From Alcaligenaceae bacterium (GTDB lineage: Bacteria > Pseudomonadota > Gammaproteobacteria > Burkholderiales > Burkholderiaceae_B): 64,000 bases of DNA. This document shows positions 15,096-27,158 of this stretch, piece by piece. The stretch is from the NCBI GenBank assembly GCA_013416395.1, contig JACCEP010000002.1, positions 1-64,000 on the forward strand, given 5' to 3'. The notes beneath the pieces were generated by a model. The model did not search any database. It saw only the letters and a list, made by a program, of their open reading frames with translations, and was not told the DNA's origin. Position 1 is the first letter of the stretch. Each line of letters starts with the position of its first letter. Made by a program: the position numbers and the translations under genes.

Positions 15096-15975
15096 TGCTG
15101 TTCAGTGGAGCAGGCGGGGCTGCACGGTTGTGCTGTATATGCAACCAAAGTGCACGCTTGGCGTCAGCGCCCACTACGGTAATGTTAAGCCCTTCATAGT
15201 TGATGCTGTCGCCACGCCGGGGTATGCGGCCCAGTTCAGCGGCCAGCCACCCCCCTAGCGTGTCGTAATCATCGTTGGGCAGGTGGGTGTGGAAGGTTTC
15301 GTTGAATACATCGATTTCGGTGATGCCCATGGCCCGCCAGCTATTGGTGCCGGTCTGGAAAATGGTTTTTTCGGCGTCTTCATCGTATTCGTCCTCGATT
15401 TCGCCCACGATTTGCTCGAGCACGTCTTCCATGGAAACCAGGCCTGATATGCCGCCATGCTCGTCCACCACAATGGCAAGGTGGTTGCGGCTGACTCGAA
15501 AATCGTGCAGCAACACATTGAGACGTTTGGTTTCGGGGATGAATACGGCGGGTCGTACGAGCGGCCGCAAGTCAATGGATGGGTTGTTGATGGACAGCAG
15601 CAAGTCTTTGGCCAGCAAAATGCCGACGATGTTGTCGCGGTCGTCTTCAAACACCGGAAAGCGTGAATGGCCGGTTTCGATGATTTCGGGCAGTATCTCG
15701 GCAAGGGGCCGCTCAATGTCGAGCATATCCATTTTTGAACGCGGCACCATGATGTCTGCGACTGTTTGGTCGGCAACATCGAGCGCGCCCGAAATCATGG
15801 CATAGGCTTCGGCGTCGAGCACGTGCCGCTCGTGGGCGGCTTCGAGCACCGCCTTGATGCCTTCGCGGTCGACCGGTTCATTAGGCTGCATGAATGCAGT
15901 GAGCCTTCTGAACAGGGATTTCGATGAGTTTTTCGCCGGTCGAGGCTCGGCGTCTGGTGAGCTTGGTTCTGACAT
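15088..15975 (-). CDS. corC: CorC/YbeX transporter-associated CBS-domain protein
   Basis: Cytoplasmic protein of 295 residues associated with magnesium/cobalt efflux. It has a paired CBS module (about 68-190, including IMVPRSKMDMLDI, FPVFEDDRDNIVGILLAKDL and VVDEHGGISGLVSMEDVLEQIVGEI) and a C-terminal CorC_HlyC domain (about 205-285, with FNETFHTHLP and DYDTLGGWLAAELGRIP). The N-terminal membrane region of HlyC/CorB-like relatives is absent, as expected for YbeX. It sits between ybeY and lnt, its conserved position in proteobacteria, and overlaps the lnt start. Confidence 0.93.
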   Translation of the reverse strand: MSEPSSPDAEPRPAKNSSKSLFRRLTAFMQPNEPVDREGIKAVLEAAHERHVLDAEAYAMISGALDVADQTVADIMVPRSKMDMLDIERPLAEILPEIIETGHSRFPVFEDDRDNIVGILLAKDLLLSINNPSIDLRPLVRPAVFIPETKRLNVLLHDFRVSRNHLAIVVDEHGGISGLVSMEDVLEQIVGEIEDEYDEDAEKTIFQTGTNSWRAMGITEIDVFNETFHTHLPNDDYDTLGGWLAAELGRIPRRGDSINYEGLNITVVGADAKRALWLHIQHNRAAPPAPLNSSD

Positions 15976-16041
15976 TGTCCAGGGGACTGGTTTAACGAAT
16001 CTTTAGGATAACCGATATTGCCGGGTCAGGCGTAGGGCGGC

Positions 16042-16560
16042 TTATGAGATATATGGGTTTGCAAGACCCATTTTATGCAGTACAGAGATTTCGAGAGACT
16101 CCATGTACTGTGCTTCGTCGGGTTCGATGTGATCGTAGCCCAGCGCGTGCAGTACACCGTGTACTGTCAGGTGTGCCGCATGGGCAAGCAGGGTTTTGTT
16201 TTGTTCTGCCGCTTCGCGCAACAGCACGGGCATACAGAGTACGATGTCGCCGCTGGCGGTGCCATCGGGATCTACGCCGTACTCGAACGTCAGCACATTG
16301 GTGGCGTAGTCTTTGCCGCGAAAGTCGCGGTTAAGCTGGCGGCCCTCGTCGGTATCGACCAGGCGTACGGTAAGCGTGACAGCGCAGAACACCTCTTGGC
16401 CGGCCTCGGCCTGAGCGCGCGCGACGCCCGCAACGGCGTGGCTTGCCCATCGGCGCAGGCGCCAGCGGGGTAGTTCATCAGCCTGTACGGCGTACTGAAC
16501 TGCCAGCGAAAGCGCTGGGAGCCCTGCTGGCTTGGTACGGCTATGCGACTCAGGCTCCAT
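16042..16560 (-). CDS. ybeY: Endoribonuclease YbeY
   Basis: Zinc-dependent endoribonuclease required for 16S rRNA 3'-end maturation and ribosome quality control. The 172-residue protein has the metal-binding motif HLTVHGVLHALGYDH with three histidines, preceded by LNRDFRGKDYATNVLTF. Its ATG at 16560 lies inside the end of phoH (11-nt overlap), consistent with coupled translation. The first ~25 residues are a non-conserved extension. Confidence 0.95.
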   Translation of the reverse strand: MEPESHSRTKPAGLPALSLAVQYAVQADELPRWRLRRWASHAVAGVARAQAEAGQEVFCAVTLTVRLVDTDEGRQLNRDFRGKDYATNVLTFEYGVDPDGTASGDIVLCMPVLLREAAEQNKTLLAHAAHLTVHGVLHALGYDHIEPDEAQYMESLEISVLHKMGLANPYIS

Positions 16561-17566
16561 GGTCGTCTGCCTTTTCGTAGGCGTCTACGATACGCGCGAC
16601 CAGGGGATGGCGCACCACGTCACGGCTAGTGAAGCGTGTGGTGGCGATGCCCTGTACATCTTCCAGAATGTTTACCGCGTGAACAAGACCGCTGGCGCTG
16701 CCACGAGGCAGGTCGACCTGCGAGGGGTCACCGTTGATTACAGCCTTGCTGCCAAACCCGATGCGTGTCAGAAACATTTTCATCTGTTCAGGGGTGGTGT
16801 TCTGGGCTTCATCGAGTATGACAAAAGCATGGTTGAGCGTACGGCCACGCATGTAGGCGAGCGGGGCGATTTCTATGGTTTGTTTCTCGAACATGCGTTG
16901 AACACGGTCAAACCCCATTAAATCGTACAACGCGTCGTAAAGAGGGCGCAGATAGGGATCGACTTTTTGCACCAAATCGCCGGGCAGAAAGCCTAGGCGC
17001 TCACCGGCCTCAACAGCCGGACGCGTCAGCACCAAGCGCTGTACGGACTCGCGCTCGAGTGCGTCAATGGCGCAGGCAACGGCCAGCCAGGTTTTACCGG
17101 TGCCAGCAGGCCCGACACCAAAGGTGATGTCGTGGCGCAGAATATTGTTGAGATAATCACGCTGGCGCGGGGTGCGCGGCCGCAGGTCAGACTTGCGGGT
17201 ACGCAGGTTCAGGCTAAGGTCGTCAACGGGCGGCAGTTCAGGCAGGCTTTCCTGCTCAGGAAGCGTCTCTTGCTCTGCTTCGGTTAGCCTACCGGCCCCA
17301 AGTTCGACCATGCCCAACTGAATGTCATCCACTGATAGCGGTGTGTGGGTAGCGCGTCGGTGGAATACGTTGAGCGCGTTGGCGGCAGCATCAGCCTGGT
17401 CGCCAGTAATGGACAGGCGATTGCCCCGTCGGTTGATTTCTACATCCCACCCTGTGGCGATTTGCTGCAGATTGGCATCCAGTGGCCCCAGCAAGTTGGC
17501 AAGGTGCGTATTATCACCGTCCAGCAACACGATAACGGGCTTTTTTTTGCGTACCGTCTGGCTCAT
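16550..17566 (-). CDS. ybeZ: PhoH-like ATPase YbeZ
   Basis: Cytoplasmic nucleotide-binding protein of 338 residues, family partner of YbeY in RNA metabolism. A KH-like N-terminal part is followed by the P-loop [13 protein letters not shown] (about 134-146) and Walker B region [21 protein letters not shown], then [11 protein letters not shown]. It overlaps miaB by 4 nt upstream (ATGA type) and ybeY by 11 nt downstream, in the conserved miaB-ybeZ-ybeY order. Confidence 0.95.
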   Translation of the reverse strand: MSQTVRKKKPVIVLLDGDNTHLANLLGPLDANLQQIATGWDVEINRRGNRLSITGDQADAAANALNVFHRRATHTPLSVDDIQLGMVELGAGRLTEAEQETLPEQESLPELPPVDDLSLNLRTRKSDLRPRTPRQRDYLNNILRHDITFGVGPAGTGKTWLAVACAIDALERESVQRLVLTRPAVEAGERLGFLPGDLVQKVDPYLRPLYDALYDLMGFDRVQRMFEKQTIEIAPLAYMRGRTLNHAFVILDEAQNTTPEQMKMFLTRIGFGSKAVINGDPSQVDLPRGSASGLVHAVNILEDVQGIATTRFTSRDVVRHPLVARIVDAYEKADDHGA

Positions 17567-19056
17567 GCAGCGCCCGTTTCAAGGGAATCGCGCGTGATAA
17601 TTTCGCCGCGCAACGAGTTGGTCATGGTATGGGTAATACGCACGTCGATCATTTGCCCGATGAGGCGTGGCTGGCCAACAAAGTTAACGATACGGTTGTT
17701 TTCGGTTCGGCCTGACAGTTCGCTGTCGGGGTCTCGACGCGAGGGTTTCTCGACCAGGACGCGCTGTGTCGTGCCAACCATGGTGTCGTTGATGGCGGTG
17801 GCCTGCTCATTAATGAGTGCCTGCAGACGGTGCAGCCGATCAAGCTTGACCTCTTTGGGCGTTGTGTCGTCAAGATCGGCGGCGGGCGTGCCAGGTCGGC
17901 GTGAATAAATAAATGAGAACGACGTGTCGAAACCAACGTCGCGAATGAGCTTCATGGTTTTTTCGAAATCGTCTTCAGTTTCGCCGGGAAAGCCGATAAT
18001 AAAGTCGGACGACAGTGTCAGGCCAGGCCGCGCGGCACGCAGACGACGCACAATGGACTTGAACTCTAGCGTGGTGTAGCCGCGCTTCATGGCAGCCAGT
18101 ATGCGGTCACTGCCGGCCTGAACGGGCAGGTGCAGAAAAGGCACCAGTTTGCTAAGTGTGCCGTGTGCCTCAATAAGGCGCGTGGTCATTTCTTTGGGGT
18201 GCGACGTGGTGTAGCGTATACGCTCAATGCCCGGAATTTCGTGTACGTATTCCAGCAGCATGGCGAAGTCAGCGATTTCATCGGTGTCGCCCAGCGGCCC
18301 GCGGTAGGCGTTGACGTTCTGGCCCAGCAGGGTGATCTCTTTGACCCCCTGGTCTGCCAGGTCAGCGACCTCTGTCAATACGTCTTCAAAGGGGCGCGAC
18401 ACTTCAGCGCCGCGCGTGTAGGGCACTACACAGAAGCTGCAGTATTTGCTGCAGCCTTCCATGATGGATACAAATGCAGTTGGTCCGTCAACGCGGGCAG
18501 GTGGCAGTGCGTCGAATTTTTCAATTTCAGGGAAACTGATATCTACCTGCGAACGCCCCGTCTGTTGCCTGCGGGCAATTAGCTGAGGCAGGCGATGCAA
18601 GGTTTGTGGGCCAAATACCACATCAACATAGGGCGCGCGCTTGACGATGGCCTCGCCTTCCTGGCTGGCCACACAGCCACCCACGCCGATAATGAGATCG
18701 GGGCGGGACTGCCGAAGATGCTGTACCCGGCCCAAGTCTGAAAATACCTTTTCTTGCGCTTTTTCGCGTACCGAACAGGTGTTGAACAGAATGATGTCAG
18801 CTTCTTCAGGGTTTTGCGTTAGCTCGGCGCCGCCATGTTCGCGTAGCACGTCAACCATTTTGTCGGAGTCGTACTCGTTCATTTGGCAGCCAAATGTGCG
18901 TATGAACAGTTTGCGGGTGGGTGTGGCAGCGTGGGCCGACTGCTCTGGTACCTGCGTGGTATCAGGTGCTGTGACGCGTGTGGACGCGTTGGAGGCATCG
19001 GCGGCTGCAGGGGTAGGCGCGGAGGCCGCGTGTCGCTTGAGGGTGTTTTCTTGCAT
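17563..19056 (-). CDS. miaB: tRNA-2-methylthio-N6-dimethylallyladenosine synthase MiaB
   Basis: Radical SAM methylthiotransferase that adds a methylthio group to i6A37 of tRNAs reading UNN codons. From the ATG at 19056 the product has 497 residues: an UPF0004 domain starting [13 protein letters not shown] (first cluster Cys near 57), the radical SAM motif [11 protein letters not shown], and a C-terminal TRAM domain ending about residue 480. About 45 low-complexity residues (Ala, Thr, Ser) precede the conserved part. A TTG at 19092 would add 12 residues; neither start has a strong ribosome binding site. It heads the miaB-ybeZ-ybeY-corC-lnt operon. Confidence 0.95.
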   Translation of the reverse strand: MQENTLKRHAASAPTPAAADASNASTRVTAPDTTQVPEQSAHAATPTRKLFIRTFGCQMNEYDSDKMVDVLREHGGAELTQNPEEADIILFNTCSVREKAQEKVFSDLGRVQHLRQSRPDLIIGVGGCVASQEGEAIVKRAPYVDVVFGPQTLHRLPQLIARRQQTGRSQVDISFPEIEKFDALPPARVDGPTAFVSIMEGCSKYCSFCVVPYTRGAEVSRPFEDVLTEVADLADQGVKEITLLGQNVNAYRGPLGDTDEIADFAMLLEYVHEIPGIERIRYTTSHPKEMTTRLIEAHGTLSKLVPFLHLPVQAGSDRILAAMKRGYTTLEFKSIVRRLRAARPGLTLSSDFIIGFPGETEDDFEKTMKLIRDVGFDTSFSFIYSRRPGTPAADLDDTTPKEVKLDRLHRLQALINEQATAINDTMVGTTQRVLVEKPSRRDPDSELSGRTENNRIVNFVGQPRLIGQMIDVRITHTMTNSLRGEIITRDSLETGAA

Positions 19057-19238
19057 GGTGTGAGCCGTGACGGGTTTATATCCCGGGGGCAATGAGAAAT
19101 AAAGCAGCTATTGTACCGTCAAGTCCAGCAGGGTAGTGGCCGACCTCTAGGGAGCGGTTGGCAGGCCCGGGCTGTGGATATTAGCGTGAGGCTGCGTAGG
19201 GTGTAGCGAAATCTCGTTTATTGCTTTAAGTATGAATG

Positions 19239-19300
19239 TTACTGACATCATATATACAAATCAGTAATAATTATATATAAACAGATCATGCGATTACTGA
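19239..19300 (+). promoter_or_regulatory. Three TTACTGA half-sites in the AT-rich region upstream of sorA
   Basis: TTACTGA (19239-19245) and TCAGTAA (19261-19267) form an inverted repeat with a 15-nt spacer, and a third TTACTGA lies at 19294-19300. The spacer and following DNA are very AT-rich (ATATATAC, TATATATAA). This has the look of an operator for a dimeric regulator over a promoter. It is about 225-285 nt before the sorA start and also about 180 nt before miaB on the other strand. The rest of 19057-19524 shows no gene. Confidence 0.5.
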
Positions 19301-19524
19301 CGGAGTGTGCGGTGGTTGAAAAGCAATCAGAGCAATAGAGCGCGATCAGATAGCATAAGGCTTGATCAGGCCGTAGCGAAGCATACGTAGCGAAAGCGGA
19401 TCCAGGCAGAGTGCTTGCTGGGTGCGGTTGGTAAAGATAAACGGCAGGTAACGAGCAGGAGCAAAGTCACTGGTTGTCCAGTGATCCACGCACTGGCTCG
19501 ATTTTTTTTAAGGAGTGGATAAAT

Positions 19525-20748
19525 ATGGAACAACTTAATAACCCCGGTCGCCGACGAGTGCTGGCCACGACGGGCGGCTTGGTGGCGATGGCGGGTCTGG
19601 GCGGCACACTGTCGGCTAAGGCGCAAGCTGCGGCTGCCAGTGAGGCGGCTGCTGCCGCAAAGCCACTTCCCACCTACGCGGCCTGGAAAAACGCTGACAG
19701 CCTGACTGTACACAGCGCAAACACCATGGAAACGCACCGCTGGGCAGTCGGTTCGGGCGGTCTTACGCCGCTCAACAGCCTGTTTGTGCGTAACAATCTC
19801 AACCCGCCAAGTGAACAGATTACCGAGAAGCCTGATGAATGGGTGCTCGAAGTAACAGGTGTCAAGAATCCGCGCAGTTTCACTGTGGCTGAACTCAAGA
19901 CGATGGGGCTGACATCAGTGCCCATGGTATTGCAGTGCTCGGGTAACGGGCGGGCCTGGTTTCCGCACAAGCCTAGCGGCACCCAGTGGACAGTCGGCGC
20001 TGCTGGCTGTGTGGTGTTTACGGGCGTACCCGTCAAGGCGATTATCGAGGCGACAGGCGGTGTGGCCGATGGCATGAAGTTCATGACCAGTACGGGTGGC
20101 GAAGAAATCCCGGCGGGCCTTGATCCCAACACGGTCAAAGTTGAGCGCTCCGTACCTGTGGATGGCATTGAAGACGCGCTGCTGGCATGGGAAGTTAATG
20201 GCGAGGCCTTGCCCCTGGCCCATGGCGGGCCTTTACGCGTCATTATGCCGGGATATCTGGGCGTAAATAACGTTAAGTACGTTAGACATCTGGCATTTAC
20301 CGAGGAACAATCCAAGGCCAAGATCCAGCAGGGCAGCTATCGGATGTCGCCGGTTGGCACCAAGGGCGATCCAACCTTTGAGCCAGTATGGGAAATGCCT
20401 GTCAAGTCGTGGGTGACGTCTCCGTCCAACCCTGACGAAACCGTAAAGGCCGGCAAAGTGCTGGTTCGCGGTGTGGCTTTCGGGGGCATGACCGAAGCCG
20501 AGTCCGTGGAAGTATCGCTGAACGGTGGCAAAGATTGGGAAAAAGCTACGTTCGTAGGTCCTGATCTGGGGAAATACGCATGGCGCGAGTTTGTGCTGGC
20601 AACAACCCTGAAGCCAGGCACGTATGAAATCGCAAGCCGTGCCAAAAATGCAGCCGGCGATGTTCAACCTGAAGAACGCGTGGACAACAATCGCGGCTAT
20701 CTGAACACCAGTTGGCGTGACCATATGGTTACGATCAAGGTCGCGTAA
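19525..20748 (+). CDS. sorA: Periplasmic sulfite dehydrogenase, molybdopterin subunit (SorA-like)
   Basis: Molybdenum enzyme of the sulfite oxidase family that oxidises sulfite to sulfate and passes electrons to a cytochrome c. From the ATG at 19525 (AAGGAG 9 nt upstream) it has 407 residues. A Tat signal is visible (PGRRRVLATTGGLVAMAGLG, ending AKAQA), which fits export of a folded Moco enzyme. The molybdenum-ligand cysteine is Cys138 in VLQCSGNGRAW. A Moco-binding domain (about 60-270) is followed by the dimerisation domain (about 285-407, ending LNTSWRDHMVTIKVA). There is no heme domain; the next gene encodes the cytochrome. SorA is preferred to SoxC because no sox genes are nearby and the partner is a small monoheme cytochrome. 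Confidence 0.85.
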   Translation: MEQLNNPGRRRVLATTGGLVAMAGLGGTLSAKAQAAAASEAAAAAKPLPTYAAWKNADSLTVHSANTMETHRWAVGSGGLTPLNSLFVRNNLNPPSEQITEKPDEWVLEVTGVKNPRSFTVAELKTMGLTSVPMVLQCSGNGRAWFPHKPSGTQWTVGAAGCVVFTGVPVKAIIEATGGVADGMKFMTSTGGEEIPAGLDPNTVKVERSVPVDGIEDALLAWEVNGEALPLAHGGPLRVIMPGYLGVNNVKYVRHLAFTEEQSKAKIQQGSYRMSPVGTKGDPTFEPVWEMPVKSWVTSPSNPDETVKAGKVLVRGVAFGGMTEAESVEVSLNGGKDWEKATFVGPDLGKYAWREFVLATTLKPGTYEIASRAKNAAGDVQPEERVDNNRGYLNTSWRDHMVTIKVA

Positions 20749-20876
20749 CAGACGTTGTTTCTGGAGCGGGCCGGTGCGGTGTTGATCGCCCGGCCTGTTT
20801 CCATGGTGCCCGGTGCTACGTGTTTATGAGGTAGCCGGGTGTCTTTTCTGAATAAGACAGTTTTGTCGGAATTTTT

Positions 20877-21269
20877 ATGAACCAATCAGTAAAAAAGTAT
20901 GTGGTGATGGCGGGCTCAACGAGCACTCGTCGGGTGGTGGTGATGTCGCTGGCGGCCGTTGTGCTGGCGGTTGCTCCATGCGTAGGCAGTGCATCTGACA
21001 TCGATGAGGCCAAACTCGAACAGGGGAAGGCGTTGTTCATGAAAGACGCAGTACCTGCCTGTGCCGTATGCCATACGCTGAAAGACGCGGGTTCTGCGGG
21101 CGCGATCGGCCCAAACCTCGACGACCTGAAGCCGTCGTACTCGCATGTTAAAGACATGGTTACACAGGGTGCCGGTATCATGCCATCGTTTGGTGAAAGC
21201 CTGACCGATGAGCAAATCGAAGCGGTCGCGGCCTATGTGTCGCACGTTACGGGTGGTGATCCGTCGTAA
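20877..21269 (+). CDS. sorB: Monoheme cytochrome c subunit of sulfite dehydrogenase (SorB-like)
   Basis: Small exported c-type cytochrome of 130 residues, electron acceptor of the molybdenum subunit encoded 128 nt upstream. The signal peptide runs to about VGSA (37-39). Heme is attached at CAVCH (Cys62, Cys65, His66) and the distal ligand is probably Met102 in GAGIMPSFGE, both typical of class I cytochromes. The closing LTDEQIEAVAAYVSHVTGG helix is standard for the family. The ribosome binding site before the ATG at 20877 is weak. A bidirectional terminator follows. Confidence 0.87.
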   Translation: MNQSVKKYVVMAGSTSTRRVVVMSLAAVVLAVAPCVGSASDIDEAKLEQGKALFMKDAVPACAVCHTLKDAGSAGAIGPNLDDLKPSYSHVKDMVTQGAGIMPSFGESLTDEQIEAVAAYVSHVTGGDPS

Positions 21270-21347
21270 GTGGTATGCCGTCTTTGCTGTGGAGCGTTAT
21301 GTACTCGGGTCGTTCCACTTTGGTTGTCAGGCAGTGCTCCAGATCAT

Positions 21348-21375
21348 AAAAAAAAGCCGCTGTAGCGGCTTTTTT
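21348..21375. terminator. Bidirectional terminator between sorB and secF
   Basis: A8-GCCGC-TGTA-GCGGC-T6: a 5-bp GC stem with flanking A and T runs that can extend the stem, giving a U-tract on both strands. It serves the convergent sorB (+) and secF (-). Confidence 0.9.
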
Positions 21376-21422
21376 GTGGCCTGGCCGCATTGCAGTCGGC
21401 CAGGGTAAGGTGTGTTTATCGA

Positions 21423-22358
21423 TCAGGCGACTTCGGCGCTGGGGTCGTCTTTTTTTGCGGGTTTTACCAGGTCTTCGCGTTTGACGCCCAGCCACATGGC
21501 GATGGCGGCAGCGACAAATACCGAGGAATAAATACCAAACCAGATGCCGATGGTTAGTGCCAGCGCGAAGTAATGCAGGGTAGGGCCGCCAAAGAAGAAC
21601 ATGGACAAGACCACCATTTGCGTGGAGCCGTGTGTAATCATCGTACGCGAGATGGTTTGCGTAATGGCGCTGTTGATGACTTCTTCTGTGGGTGCCTTAC
21701 GCATCTTGCGGAAGTTTTCGCGGATCCGGTCCATGATGACGACGGATTCGTTGACCGAATACCCCAGCACGGCCAGCACACCCGCCAGTACCGAGAGTGA
21801 AAATTCCCACTGGAAGAAGGCGAAGAAGCCCAGAATGATCACCACGTCGTGCAGGTTGGCCACGACCCCTGCGACGGCGAACTTCCACTCAAACCGCATG
21901 GCCAGGTACAGCATGATGCCCACGACCACAAAGAGCAGCGCCATGAGCCCGTTGTGCACGAGCTCTTGCCCGACCTGCGGCCCCACAAACTCAACCCGTC
22001 GCAGCTCAACGTTGGAGGTTTGCGCTTTGAGGGCCTTTAGAACCGAATCACTTTGTGCGGCCGAGCTTTCGCCTTTGCGCACGGGCAGCCGGATCATAAT
22101 GTCTTGCGACGTGCCGAAGTTTGTTACCTGATAGTCGGTGTAGCCCAGTGTGTTGATGGCTGAGCGCACTTCTTCGATCTGTGCGGTTTCTTGATAGTGC
22201 ACCTCCATGACCGTGCCACCGGTAAACTCGATGGAGAGATGAAAGCCTCGCGAAGCGATGAAGAACACCGCCAGAATGAACGTGATGAGGCTGATCAGGT
22301 TGAGCACCAGCGCGTGGCGCATGAAGGGGATGGTGCGGTGTATGCGGAAAAATTCCAT
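21423..22358 (-). CDS. secF: Protein translocase subunit SecF
   Basis: Inner-membrane partner of SecD in the Sec translocon, using proton motive force to complete export. The 311-residue protein has the SecF opening MEFFRIHRTIPFMR, six membrane helices, and the conserved FTGGTVMEV and GYSVNESVVIMDRIREN segments. The ATG at 22358 is chosen because the family begins MEFF-like; the frame continues upstream to 22487 into secD sequence. It is the last gene of queA-tgt-yajC-secD-secF. Confidence 0.95.
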   Translation of the reverse strand: MEFFRIHRTIPFMRHALVLNLISLITFILAVFFIASRGFHLSIEFTGGTVMEVHYQETAQIEEVRSAINTLGYTDYQVTNFGTSQDIMIRLPVRKGESSAAQSDSVLKALKAQTSNVELRRVEFVGPQVGQELVHNGLMALLFVVVGIMLYLAMRFEWKFAVAGVVANLHDVVIILGFFAFFQWEFSLSVLAGVLAVLGYSVNESVVIMDRIRENFRKMRKAPTEEVINSAITQTISRTMITHGSTQMVVLSMFFFGGPTLHYFALALTIGIWFGIYSSVFVAAAIAMWLGVKREDLVKPAKKDDPSAEVA

Positions 22359-22417
22359 GTGCTTGTCTTGTCTTTGTAGGGTAGGCGGGCGGCGCCCGGG
22401 GCGCCGCGCGTAAGTGC

Positions 22418-24292
22418 TTAGTCTTCTTTCGGTTTCCAGATCTGGCCGATGGATACGGATTTCAGTTTGCGCTTGCGCCCATACCACAGGTTGACGACGG
22501 CCCGTACACCGACAATAGAGGAGAACATTGAGGTGAGAATGCCGATGACATGCACCACGGCAAAGCCACGGATGGGCCCAGTGCCAAATGCCAGCAATGC
22601 CACGCCAACGATAAGGGTTGTGAGGTTGGAGTCAACAATGGTGCCCCAGGCGCGCTCAAAACCAAGATGGATGGCCTGTTGAGGTGGTAGCCCGGCGCGC
22701 AGTTCTTCACGTATGCGCTCGTTGATCAGTACGTTGGCGTCAATGGCCATGCCCAGTGTGAGGGCGATGGCGGCGATGCCGGGTAGTGTCAGCGTAGCCT
22801 GCAGCATGGACAATACGGCCATGAGCAACAGAATGTTAAAGAGCAGCCCGGCCGTGGAGAAAACGCCGAACAGTCGGTAGTACGCAATAATGAAGATGGC
22901 GATGGCGAGAAAGCCATACAGCGTGGAGTTAAAGCCTTTGGCGATGTTGTCGGCACCCAGGCTCGGGCCTATGGTGCGCTCTTCGATGATTTCCATGGGC
23001 GCGGCCAGCGAGCCGGCGCGCAGCAACAGGGAGGTGTCAGCGGCTTCTTGGGCAGTCATGCTGCCGGTGATTTGTACTTGCCCACCTGGGATTTCACTGC
23101 GGATAACCGGGGCAGTAACCACCTGACCCTTGCCCTGCTCGAACAGCAGAATGGCCATGCGTTTGTTGATGTTGTCGCGGGTAACGTCGCGAAAAATACG
23201 CGCGCCCTTGGCGTCGAGCGTAAGGTTGACCGAAGGCTGCTGGGTTTGCTGGTCGCGACCGGGCTGCGCATCTTGCAGGTTTTCACCGGTCAGGATGACC
23301 TGGCGGCGCAACAGCAGTGGACGGCCATCACGATCGGTGTAACGCTCGAGCCCAAACGGGACTGTTCCTGCGGCCAGCGCAGCCTGTGCCTGGGGCGAAT
23401 CATCGACCATACGGATTTCAAGCGTTGCTGTGCGGCCGAGAATTTCTTTGGCCTTGGCAACGTCTTGTACGCCGGGCAGTTGCACAATAATGCGGTCTGA
23501 GCCCTGCTGCTGGATAATTGGCTCGGCCACACCCAGTTCGTTAATTCGATTGTGCAGGGTCGTGATGTTTTGCTTGAGCGCGTGCGTTTGCACTTGCGTA
23601 ACAGCAGTTTCGGTCAGCTGGCCTTTCAGACTGTAGCGGCCGCCGCTGTCACCCGAATTAACGAAGGTCATGTCGGGGTGGCTGCGGCGCAACACGGTTG
23701 CTGCTTCGTTGCGGATGTCTTCACTGTTGAACGAGGCGGTAATGGACAAGCCACTGCGTTCTACGCCGCCGGCATCGATTTTTTCGTTACGCAGGTTGCT
23801 GCGTACGTCATTGGCGATGGAGTCGTAGCGGCCCGTGAGAGCCCCTTGCATGTCAACTTGCAGCAGAAAGTGCACCCCCCCGCGCAGGTCCAGCCCCAAG
23901 TACATAGGGTGTGCCCCCAGGCTGGACAGCCAGTTGGGTGATGCCGAAAGCAGGTTCAGCGCCACCGTGTAATCAGCGTCTTCAGGGTTGGGGTTGAGCG
24001 TTTTCTCGATGAGGTCTTTGGCCTTCAACTGAACGTCGGTGTTGTCAAAGCGCACACGTATAGTGCCAACGGGGCCGTTCATGTCAAAACGGTTACCGGT
24101 GGATGTGATGTGGTTTTTCGCGAGAATTTCTTCAACCCTACCCAACGTGGCGTGATCAACCTTGATGGTGGATTTGGCGGCGGACACCTGTACCGCAGGC
24201 GACTCTCCGAAAAAATTAGGTAACGTGTACAGAAGGCCCAAAATTAGGGCGGCCAGTACGGTCAGGTACTTCCAGAGAGGGTAGCGGTTCAT
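22418..24292 (-). CDS. secD: Protein translocase subunit SecD
   Basis: Inner-membrane Sec auxiliary protein of 624 residues. An N-terminal helix (about 7-27), a large periplasmic domain starting at the conserved LGLDLRGGVHFLLQVDM, and five more helices at the C-terminus containing TLPGIAAIALTLGMAIDANV and NERIREELRAG are in the expected order. Its stop lies 59 nt before the secF start. It follows yajC on the minus strand. Confidence 0.96.
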   Translation of the reverse strand: MNRYPLWKYLTVLAALILGLLYTLPNFFGESPAVQVSAAKSTIKVDHATLGRVEEILAKNHITSTGNRFDMNGPVGTIRVRFDNTDVQLKAKDLIEKTLNPNPEDADYTVALNLLSASPNWLSSLGAHPMYLGLDLRGGVHFLLQVDMQGALTGRYDSIANDVRSNLRNEKIDAGGVERSGLSITASFNSEDIRNEAATVLRRSHPDMTFVNSGDSGGRYSLKGQLTETAVTQVQTHALKQNITTLHNRINELGVAEPIIQQQGSDRIIVQLPGVQDVAKAKEILGRTATLEIRMVDDSPQAQAALAAGTVPFGLERYTDRDGRPLLLRRQVILTGENLQDAQPGRDQQTQQPSVNLTLDAKGARIFRDVTRDNINKRMAILLFEQGKGQVVTAPVIRSEIPGGQVQITGSMTAQEAADTSLLLRAGSLAAPMEIIEERTIGPSLGADNIAKGFNSTLYGFLAIAIFIIAYYRLFGVFSTAGLLFNILLLMAVLSMLQATLTLPGIAAIALTLGMAIDANVLINERIREELRAGLPPQQAIHLGFERAWGTIVDSNLTTLIVGVALLAFGTGPIRGFAVVHVIGILTSMFSSIVGVRAVVNLWYGRKRKLKSVSIGQIWKPKED

Positions 24293-24360
24293 GGTCGGTC
24301 AGGTGGCTGAAGCAGGAAAAAAAACCGGGACAACGCGCGGAGAACGCGCGCGTGCCGGTA

Positions 24361-24711
24361 TCAGAGCGCCTTGATCGTGCCCTTGGGCAGGATGGCAGTG
24401 ACGGCGGAGCGCTGGAAAATGGCTTCGACAGGCTTTTCGGCCAGCGAGCTGACTTCTACGGTGATGTAGCTGTCGGTAATTTTGGTAACTTTGCCCAACA
24501 GGCCGCCGTTAGTGATTACTTCGTCGCCCTTGCCCAGGTTGGCCACCATGTTGCGGTGTTCTTTCTGGCGTTTCATTTGTGGACGAATCATCAGAAAATA
24601 GAGGATGACGAACATGAGGATGATGGGCAGCATGCCCATCAGCGCGTTGTCGCCTCCAAGTGCAGCTTGTGCGGTAATCAGTGTCAGTGTGTCGAGTGCT
24701 GCCATGGCCAT
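24361..24711 (-). CDS. yajC: Sec translocase accessory subunit YajC
   Basis: Small single-span membrane protein of 116 residues that associates with SecDF. One hydrophobic helix (about 27-43, MLPIILMFVILYFLMIRPQ) is followed by the basic MKRQKEHRNM and a cytoplasmic SH3-like domain with GDEVITNGGLLGKV. It lies between tgt and secD in the conserved order. Confidence 0.95.
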   Translation of the reverse strand: MAMAALDTLTLITAQAALGGDNALMGMLPIILMFVILYFLMIRPQMKRQKEHRNMVANLGKGDEVITNGGLLGKVTKITDSYITVEVSSLAEKPVEAIFQRSAVTAILPKGTIKAL

Positions 24712-24766
24712 AGGATACTCTCCTGAGATGTTTTTAGGTTAACTCTGTATTGTAGCGGTAACTTTG

Positions 24767-27024
<2,258 letters not shown>

Positions 27025-27158
27025 GAAAAATCTTAGATGGTAGGCGCGGCGTGTTCGCCGCTATGCTGTGAGACAGGTATTTTAAGCTGTTGACGTCATT
27101 TTTCGCTGAAAGCCTGCCTTTCTTTGGTTATGCTCATGATTTTCAGGAGACTCCGACC

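Noticed and set aside
19525-20748. SoxC of a SoxCD complex
   Set aside because: No sox genes flank it and the partner is a small monoheme cytochrome of SorB type; SoxD is larger and usually diheme. The assignment still needs a phylogeny.
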